Made by a program: the position numbers and the translations under genes. From Carex sylvatica (Eukaryota; Streptophyta; Magnoliopsida; Poales; Cyperaceae), in the NCBI GenBank assembly GCA_964058845.1, contig CAXKVR010000015.1:310001-374000 (forward strand): a stretch of 64,000 nucleotides of DNA, in the 5' to 3' direction. A model generated the notes under the pieces. It made no database searches and was not told the origin of the DNA. It saw only the letters and a program-made list of their open reading frames with translations. Shown piece after piece: positions 56,435 through 64,000 of this stretch; the stretch's first letter is position 1; the number at the start of each line of letters is the position of its first letter.

Positions 56435-57162
56435 CAAGATTCTAAATAGCGATTATCACGTCATTGTGGAGAGGCTAAAAATAATACTACTGCGAATAGC
56501 GTAGCTATAGTTAAAATTATCATATATAGCATTTTTTTTTCTTTTCAAAAATTATATTCAACAGTTATATTGATTATCAATATTATTAACATTGGAGAAT
56601 TGAGGTCACAATCAAATGACAACTAATCTAAGTCTATATTTTTTTTTCAATCATACAAATAAGAAAAAAAAGGATATACAAGATAACATTATTTAATAGT
56701 TCACACTTCTTAGTATTACAGATTATAATAGACGAAATACAATTAATTTTACAAGTGAAACAAAGTCAGTATCTATTTTGTCATTGTACATATTATAACA
56801 ATCGAAATCAGCTTTCAATTGGCAATAATTTACAAGTGAATACTAGACGAAGAGCAAGCAAATGGAAGAATTATTTGAATATTTTTCAATATAGAAGGAG
56901 AGACTAAATCACAAATAAGTACATAAGTACACAATTTGATTTAGTATATCTAGCATAGCGGACCATATAGCATCACAAATAGAAGCAAAAGCACAAGGCA
57001 TGTGTAAATTACAAAAAAATAAAAATAAATAATCCATGTAGCATAGCGGTAATAGCGATCAGCTATTACAACTATAGTAGTCATACCTGAATTAGTGCAC
57101 ATTTATTCCATAGCTTAACTTTTATGATCCGAAAAAGCTATAACTAGCTATTTGAAACACTG
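56435..57162. mobile_element. Nonautonomous hAT element, 728 bp
   Basis: The 8-bp flank ATATCAAT is exact (56427-56434, 57163-57170). Termini are CAAGATTCTAAATAGC and, on the other strand, CAGTGTTTCAAATAGC. Copy 1 of the segmental duplication has the unoccupied site (TTGATATGATCAATACATG, about 54574). Non-coding. Confidence 0.85.
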
Positions 57163-57656
57163 ATATCAATGCATAAAATTTACAAAGAAAAAAAAATACA
57201 ACATGGACTTTAATGAGTATTTTCTTTGTTGGCAACAAGCACGTGGAGGTCGGACCTTAACCTGGCCCATTTTCTTATTTAGATATTCCCAATGCTTTCA
57301 TATCGTTCCGTTGACCTAAACAATAAGAAAGTGAAAGAGAAGATCGACAGCTTACTCCTCCATGATTTCTTAGAGCATCACATTCATTTATTGTGGTTGC
57401 AAGGATCTTCCAACAATGTTGAATGTGAAAAAAGGAACAATTGATTTATTTTAACAGGAAAATCAAATGGGAATATGATTTTATTAAACTTTTTATTTTC
57501 CTTTTCTTCGAATGAATGGTGAAATAAAATACTTCATTTACATGGCCCATTAGGAGATATTATATTAATCTAACACTGGTGTTAAATCTCCATTATTTTG
57601 ATTCTTTTTGCATGCAACTAGCTGATGTGGCATTGATTAAATAAAGTTCTGCATGC
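57163..57656. repeat. Segmental duplication, copy 2
   Basis: Paralogue of 54530-55240 without the MITE. No gene. Confidence 0.8.
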
Positions 57657-58226
57657 AGTTCGTGTTGAAAATAATAATAATAAAATAAAATTACTTAGTA
57701 ATGAAAAGTCATAATTGGACCATCAAAATTCTTATTGCTCATGCTGACCATTAAAAGTTACAAATTTTATGAGTTCAATTGGTTAATTTACCGCATTAAT
57801 TGCTTATCTATGAATACCATATTAATGATATATATGTGCATAGCATACATGCAAGGGCTTTCCTATTGGTCATGAAAGGAGCAATAGTAACCTATAGCTA
57901 GAGCTGGCCTATAACACCATCAGGTTCTTCAGTTTTCTATTAGGTTAATTTTCCGCTTTCAAAGCATGGTCACAGATCCCCATGGCAAAATAGAGAAAAA
58001 TAGAACAAGCCAAAAGAATATAGAGTCATTTTATTACGGTACGTTTTTACGAGAAAGAATTTTGCTGACCCAGATTAGCAATATTATTTCCTACTATTTA
58101 TATATCTTCGGATGTGTTTAGATTAGAAAAATAAACTATTTTTTGTTTGACTTTTTTATGTTGCTATATAATTTTACTAACCCAACTAAATGTTGAGCCA
58201 ACTCACTAAATTTAGTTAGCTCGCTA
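57657..58226. other. AT-rich spacer
   Basis: Nothing recognised beyond simple AT-rich sequence. Confidence 0.4.
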
Positions 58227-58702
58227 TTCTCACCAACTCAAGCCTTCAACCAAATGCACTGTACATGTCAACAATTTACACAAAAGACTATCAGCTCATA
58301 TTTATGAAACTATATATCATATAAAATAAAGGAAAAATTGGTTATTTGCCACTCCAAAATCTTTAAATTGTAAAAAAGCCATTCCAAAATTTGAAATTAT
58401 AAAAATGCCACCCCAAACTTCATTAATTTATAATATTGCCACTCCAAATAATTAATAACTAAAATTCTCACCAACTCAAGCCTTCAACCAAATGCACCGT
58501 ACATGTCAACAATTTACACAAAAGACTATCAGCTCATATTTATGAAACTATATATCATATAAAATAAAGGAACAATTTGTTATTTGCCACTCCAAAATTT
58601 TTAAATTGTAAAAAAACAATTACAAAATTTGAAATTGTAAAAATGCCACCCCAAACTTCATTAATTTATAATATTACATCTCCAAATAATTAATAACTAA
58701 AA
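58227..58702. repeat. Tandem duplication across a transposon end, 238-bp unit
   Basis: 58227-58464 and 58465-58702 are near-identical. Each contains flanking DNA (CACCAACTCAAGCCTTCAAC), the 9-bp target sequence and the first about 130 bp of the Mutator-like element. The duplication therefore happened after insertion. Confidence 0.88.
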
Positions 58703-59407
58703 TACTCTCATTCTTCTTCCCTTTTCTTCTCCTCCCATGGCCGAAAGGCCGATTCTTGCGGAGAGAAACCTGAACCATGGTTTTTGGCCTTATCTCTTTT
58801 GTTGTGTAATGTAGCATAGCTGTTGCTTGACCGAGTCAAACAGTGACCTTTATTGGAGGAGTGCTTCTTTGTGGGGTCATTAAATGCTTCGGCTTGCAGT
58901 AACCTAGTCATGGCATAGGGATGTTTTCCTTTCCTTGCCTAAAGCTGAGCGGAGCCTGTGTGTGGTGAGATGCGCTTCTTCTGGACTGTTGGTTCGTTTT
59001 TTCTAGTTGGTTTTACCTCTGGTTTATTCTGCACTGCCCTCGTCCATTAGTTTCTTCTTTGTTTGGCGGGTTTTTTTTTTTTTCAATTAAATCTGCAGAA
59101 AATAACAGCGTATTGGGGATTGAATTATCTGGTGTTCATTTTATACAAAGATGAAACATGAATTTAAGGATTGATAACTTGTTTAATTCAAATTATAACT
59201 ATTTTTAACTATTATTTTTGCACTGATTTGCCATGCCAGGAGAAGAAGAGGAGGCAGGAGAAGGAGAATATTTTAGTCATTAATTATTTGGAGTGGTAAA
59301 ATTACAAATTAATGAAGTTTAATTGGAGTGGCATTTTTACAATTTCAAATTTTGGGATGACATTTTTACAATTTGAAGATTTTGGAGTGACAAATAACCA
59401 ATTTTCC
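58331..59407. mobile_element. Mutator-like element, candidate Pack-MULE
   Basis: The 9-bp TAAAATAAA occurs at 58322-58330, 58560-58568 (duplicated with the left end) and 59408-59416. The ends GGAAAAATTGGTTATTTG and CAAATAACCAATTTTCC are inverted for about 130 bp. The original element is 58569-59407 (839 bp). Its interior is GC-richer with an open minus frame (58911-58708) of unknown product, so it may hold a captured gene piece. Confidence 0.8.
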
Positions 59408-59784
59408 TAAAATAAATAAGACTGATGTTTGAGATAGTTACACCATCTTAAATAAAATTTCCAGGTTGGTTTTTTAAAATCAATTTCAAACAGAAATAAG
59501 AGAAATAAAAATCTAAAAGTCTAGATCTCTACTCCATACATGTAATTGAATTTTAAGGCATCTTAATTGATTATCACACATCATGTTTATGTTTATTATC
59601 TCTTAATTTTATTTGATCGAAGGACTAAAGTATTCTTACTTCTCTATTATTATTTAAAAGTGTGATTGTTGTATCTAAAATTTTATATAGCTTTTAAAAT
59701 GAAAGAAAGAAAGAAAGAAAGAGTTGACCTGAGTACTTTCTGTAATTAAAAGAAACAAAGAAATAAACAACGTGCAAATTTGCT
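59408..59784. other. Spacer upstream of the CYP51-like gene
   Basis: AT-rich; a (GAAA)n run at about 59701-59720. No gene. Confidence 0.45.
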
Positions 59785-59795
59785 ATATATATAGA
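59783..59795 (+). promoter_or_regulatory. TATA box of the CYP51-like gene
   Basis: CTATATATATAGAG lies about 65 bp before the ATG, which sits in a good plant start context (ACCATGGC). Confidence 0.6.
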
Positions 59796-60425
59796 GTCAC
59801 TTCTTGAACTAATTCACCATCAAATTATTTCCTCTTATACCTCCTGTCATATACCATGGCTTTCATCCTTTTGACTGTCATTTTTCTGATCTTAGCAACA
59901 TTTTTCTTTACAAAGCTTATAAAGAGCAGCTTAAACCTAGGTCTATACAACTCGAAAAGGGACCTAACCTTGCCACCAGTGGAAAAGGCATGGCCACTGG
60001 TAGGTGCCATATATATGATGATAAAAGACCCTTTGAAACTGATAAAGAAAAACTATCAGAAACATGGAAGCGTATTCACTATGAAAGTGCTTGGCCAGAG
60101 TGTCACAATGCTGATTGGTCCAGAGGTGTCAAACCATTATTATACAACTCCTGAATCTGAAATTGGCATATCGGAGCTGTTCCAGTTCACAGTACCGATG
60201 TTCGGACAAAATGTTGCTTATGGAGCGTCGACAGAAATACGACGACAACAATTCCAGTTCTTTAAGCAGGGGTTGAGCCCTCCGAAGATGCGCTATTATG
60301 TCGGTCAGATTCTAGCGGAAGCTCAGGTATATGCAATTTTCCACTTATATTAACTGTTATTTATTTTTCTCTCTTCTTTTGTTTATGAAATTGTTTAATT
60401 TTTTGAAGGAGCAGGAAAATAGTCG

Positions 60426-62156
60426 TTTCTTTAAATTTGATGGACCTTCATCTTTTTTATTTTCTGGATTTGTAAATAACCGTTTTTAATATCAATATAT
60501 CTGTTGGCGGCCGCCGCTAACCATTAAAAAAAAAAAAAAAAACAGCTACTTTAACTTGTTATTAATTAGTTGGTTAAATATGAATTAATTCTTATTAACC
60601 AACCAAAATGATATATCAACGAATTTATTACATCATTAATTGTACCTTCAAAATATAGACGAAACTAGGGGTGGCAACGAATCGAACCGAATTGAACTTA
60701 CTCTAGGTTTGAATTTGGTTTGAATAAGATTCGAACCGAACTTGGATTGATTCGTTTCAAATCGAACCCATTTCGAATCTAATTAATTGCGAACTTTATA
60801 TTTTTCGAATCGAATTAATTACGAACTTTATATTTTTCGAATCGAATCACGAACTAAATTATTTTTTAGTAGCCCTAGTTATACCGGTAATTTATACATT
60901 ATTTTTTTCTGTGGGACAAAATTCACATGGCTTCCTTTTACCGGTATAAAATGAGTGTTTTTAAGTTGAAAAATTGTTCATGAAAAAATACATACAACAA
61001 ATAATCGTAAAAAGAGGATTAAGTACAATAACTAAAATATGCAGTAAAACAAGTAATCGTACCTCGAGTGCGCATTTGATCAAACCCTCGATTGGACCAT
61101 CTAATGAAGTGAGAATCCAAAAGGTAAAGAAGGTGGAGGAGTGACAGCTGAAGAGAGAGGAGAGACAGCCGTCTAGGCCGGAGAGACAGTCAGTCGCCGT
61201 GAGTGTTGGCTAGATTTTAGAGCGAGAGGGAGAGTGAGTTGGAGAGAGACGGAGAGAAAACTAGGTTATTGAGATTTGAGAGCGATTGAGCGTCGCCTAA
61301 ATATTTCTTTAAATTTGATGGACCTTCATCTTTTTTATTTTCTGGATTTGTAAATAACCGTTTTTAATATCAATATATCTGTTGGCGGCCGCCGCTAACC
61401 ATTAAAAAAAAAAAAAAAACAGCTACTTTAACTTGTTATTAATTAGTTGGTTAAATATGAATTAATTCTTATTAACCAACCAAAATGATATATCAACGAA
61501 TTTATTACATCATTAATTGTACCTTCAAAATATAGACGAAACTAGGGGTGGCAACGAATCGAACTGAATCGAACTTACTCTAGGTTTGAATTTGGTTTGA
61601 ATAAGATTCGAACCGAACTTGGATTGATTCGTTTCAAATCGAACCCATTTCGAATCTAATTAATTGCGAACTTTATATTTTTCGAATCGAATTAATTACG
61701 AACTTTATATTTTTCGAATCGAATCACGAACTAAATTATTTTTTAGTAGCCCTAGTTATACCGGTAATTTATACATTATTTTTTTCTGTGGGACAAAATT
61801 CACATGGCTTCCTTTTACCGGTATAAAATGAGTGTTTTTAAGTTGAAAAATTTTTCATGAAAAAATACATACAACAAATAATCGTAAAAAGAGAATTAAG
61901 TACAATAACTAAAATATGCAGTAAAACAAGTAATCGTACCTCGAGTGCGCATTTGATCAAACCCTCGATTGGACCATCTAATGAAGTGAGAATCCAAAAG
62001 GTAAAGAAGGTGGAGGAGTGACAGCTGAAGAGAGAGGAGAGACAGCCAGTCGCCGAGAGTGTTGGCTAGATTTTAGAGCGAGAGGGAGAGTGAGTTGGGG
62101 AGAGACGGAGAGAGAACTAGGTTATTGAGATTTGAGAGCGATTGAGCGTCGCCTAA
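60426..62156. repeat. Tandem duplication in the CYP51 intron, 0.88 kb unit
   Basis: Unit 1 (60426 to about 61300) and unit 2 (61304-62156) are near-identical. They share GATGGACCTTCATCTTTTTT, CTGTTGGCGGCCGCCGCTAA, GACGAAACTAGGGGTGGCAA and GAGCGATTGAGCGTCGCCTAA-type ends. They differ by a few substitutions and a short deletion in unit 2 (near 62047). Each contains intron DNA followed by the left about 610 bp of a hAT element. Confidence 0.92.
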
Positions 62157-62384
62157 GTTAAATTATAACTCTCTATCTTGGGTTTTAATTTTAATAAGGT
62201 AAATAAACGGCTGATGTTATTATGAGATTCGAATCATAAAAGTTCGCGAATCCATTTTGATCGAATCAGGCTAGGTTTGAATTTGGTTTGAATTAATTTT
62301 TCAATTCGAACTCATTTAAAATTGAATTAAACTCGAATAAAACCCGAATCAAATTACGAACTACGAATTTTTTTGCCAGCCCTA
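60666..62384. mobile_element. Nonautonomous hAT element in the CYP51 intron, partly duplicated
   Basis: The 8-bp target GACGAAAC lies at 60658-60665, again at 61535-61542 and at 62385-62392. Termini TAGGGGTGGCAA on the left and, on the other strand, TAGGGCTGGCAA on the right. Subterminal arms are rich in TTCGAATC/GATTCGAA. The original element is 61543-62384 (842 bp). The extra left end comes from the tandem duplication. Non-coding. Confidence 0.9.
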
Positions 62385-62392
62385 GACGAAAC

Positions 62393-63124
62393 CCACCAAA
62401 AATGGTATTGCTTTTGTTTAGTGTCTTTTTTACCGAACCGTGCAGCAGGACCATAGTACAACATGATTTTGCATCAATAAATATCAATTATCAAAACCGA
62501 GCATACGATATTGTATCTTGTCAACCTCAATTGTTCATGTGCATCAAACATTAAGTAAATTCTAGGTCTTAATTTTACCAAATTAAACTCGATGTATGTA
62601 TCCTCAATTATGTCATTAAGCACTAAATTACCAGTAAAATAAGGAAAATAAATAAAGAGCAACAGTAATCTCTATTTCAAAATTAGTCGCCTTTCTGCCT
62701 CTATGCCTTCATGCCTTTTGACTACTCAAACAAGAAAATACTACATATTGCATTTATAGATTTGGTACATACTTTGAGGAAAAATAGGGGTCATGCCCAT
62801 ATTTAATTGATTTGGTAAATACTAAAGCCAGTACAAATTAAACCAGTGCGTACCGGCAATAGACCTCATTCGTAGCACTCGACCAGCATAAATAGAGAAG
62901 TGACTGACGTGGCAAAGCAAGATGAGATGCAAAAGTTCTTCAATGACATGTTTATACTTTATATCAATTTTTTATAGTAAACCAATTAAGTTTGGGTGTT
63001 CTCTCATGTTGAGACTTGAGAGACGAGCAGTACATCAGAAATCATCTTTCTTTCTTTTTTTTGGATTGGAAATGTAGAATTCTTTCCTTATTTTGTGCCT
63101 TAGTCCATCCATGAATTTTTGTAG
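62393..63124. other. Rest of the CYP51 intron
   Basis: AT-rich intron sequence ending in a pyrimidine-rich acceptor (AATTTTTGTAG at 63114-63124). No nested element recognised. Confidence 0.5.
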
Positions 63125-64000
63125 GACTACTTATCAAAGTGGTAGGATTACGGTACTGTAGACTTAATACACAAGCTTCAATGTCTCATCACTTTGACAA
63201 GTACTCGGTGTTTGCTCGGAAACAATGTCAGAGAAAACCTCAGTCAGGATATTCCCTCACTCCTTGAAGATCTTGGCGGTGGGCTGAGTCCAATTAGTTT
63301 ATTGTATCCTTCCCAATTCCTGCTCATTATCGCCGAGAGAGAGCCAAAGCCAAGCTAAACGATATTTTTTTGAACATAATGAACTCTCGAAAAAGCTCCC
63401 ACCAGTCAGAAGAAGATATTCTTCAAACCTTACTGGAATCAAAATATATAGATGGGAAAAATAACACCAATGAGCAAGTCATAGGTATATCAATAGCTAT
63501 TTTGTTAGCTAGCAAGCATACTGTGGGAATCGCGGCAAGCTGGACCGGGGCATACCTTCTCCAAAATAAAGCTTATCTTACCAATGTCCTTGAGGAGCAA
63601 AAGGAGCTGTTCCATCGTCACGGGTCAAAGATAGATTTTGACATTCTCGGAGAGATGGATGTGTTGCATCGAGGCATCAAAGAAGCTGCCAGGCACGGAT
63701 CTTCTTTAATCATTACCGCCCGATACTGTCACAAAGCATTCACTGTAACTACGAAAGAAGGAAAAGAATATACGATCCCGAAAGGCCACATTGTGGCTAC
63801 ATCTTCCTCTATAGCAAATCGCCTCGATTATGTATTTAAGAATCCGGATAGGTATGATCCTGACCGTTACTTGTCTACTGAAGAGAAGGAGATGGCTAGC
63901 CGGCCATTTTCTAACTTATCCTTTGGAGGAAGGAGGCATCTATGTCCAGGTAAAGCATTCGGATACATCAACCTGAAGACAATATGGAGTTATCTACTCC

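Larger units (their letters stand above)
59856..64000 (+). pseudogene. CYP51-like sterol 14-demethylase, interrupted
   Basis: Exon 1 is 59856-60326 and exon 2 runs from 63125 past the window edge (intron GT..AG, phase 0). CYP51 enzymes are ER-bound P450s that remove the 14-alpha methyl group of sterols, obtusifoliol in plants. Visible: N-terminal membrane segment (LLTVIFLILATFFF), GSVFTMKVLGQSVTMLIGPE, ELFQFTVPMFGQNVAYG, PIPAHYRRERAKAK, I-helix ASKHT at 63508-63522 before SWTGAYLL, KEAAR (ExxR Glu at 63682, Arg at 63691), DRYDPDRY, and the heme loop FGGRRHLCPG with Cys at 63953. Two lesions: an in-frame TAG at 63143-63145 where the family has Gly (KW*DYGTV), and one missing base at about 63308-63310 (LLYP to FPIPAHY). 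The AGQHT of housekeeping CYP51G is changed to ASKHT, so this is a diverged paralogue. Sequencing error could explain one lesion, hardly both. Confidence 0.85.

Overview
This 64 kb window is nuclear DNA of a flowering plant. It is AT-rich, has a WRKY gene with the intron positions usual for plants, F-box/LRR genes, a CYP51-type cytochrome P450, and very dense small DNA transposons and LINE fragments. The species cannot be told from the sequence. No organellar DNA, rRNA, true tRNA gene, CRISPR array or LTR retrotransposon was seen.

Layout. 0-3 kb: foldback transposons. 3-5.6 kb: a complete three-exon group IId WRKY transcription factor gene on +. 5.6-13 kb: AT-rich spacer with foldback elements and an (ATT)n microsatellite split by a MITE. 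13-30.3 kb: a tandem array of four F-box/LRR genes, all on -. Copies A, B and D are intact with four exons of almost fixed length; copy C is dead. A and B share an upstream LINE insertion that D lacks. 30-38.9 kb: array flank, foldback elements, a Mutator-like element, one small secreted-peptide gene on - and a 0.6 kb tandem duplication. 38.9-43.1 kb: a 4.2 kb Mutator-like element with 0.4 kb inverted ends, filled with nested MITEs and a CACTA end made of hairpins. 43-55 kb: eroded relics of the F-box unit, split by hAT, Mutator-like and LINE insertions, with one nest four levels deep (SINE in hAT in LINE in relic). 55-59.5 kb: LINE, hAT and Mutator-like elements in a duplicated segment. 59.8-64 kb: a CYP51-like gene with a premature stop and a frameshift, running off the right edge; its intron carries a hAT element that was later tandemly duplicated together with flanking DNA.

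The genes do not form a pathway. The coherent biology is (i) birth, death and dismantling of the F-box array, datable by insertions with empty paralogous sites, and (ii) a transposon population with unusual modularity: one foldback core joined to several different termini, hairpins whose stems changed while the loop region stayed, and repeated tandem duplications that start in flanking DNA and end in or at a transposon. All alignments were made by eye; exon borders of the F-box and CYP51 genes are inferred from paralogue comparison and splice consensus.
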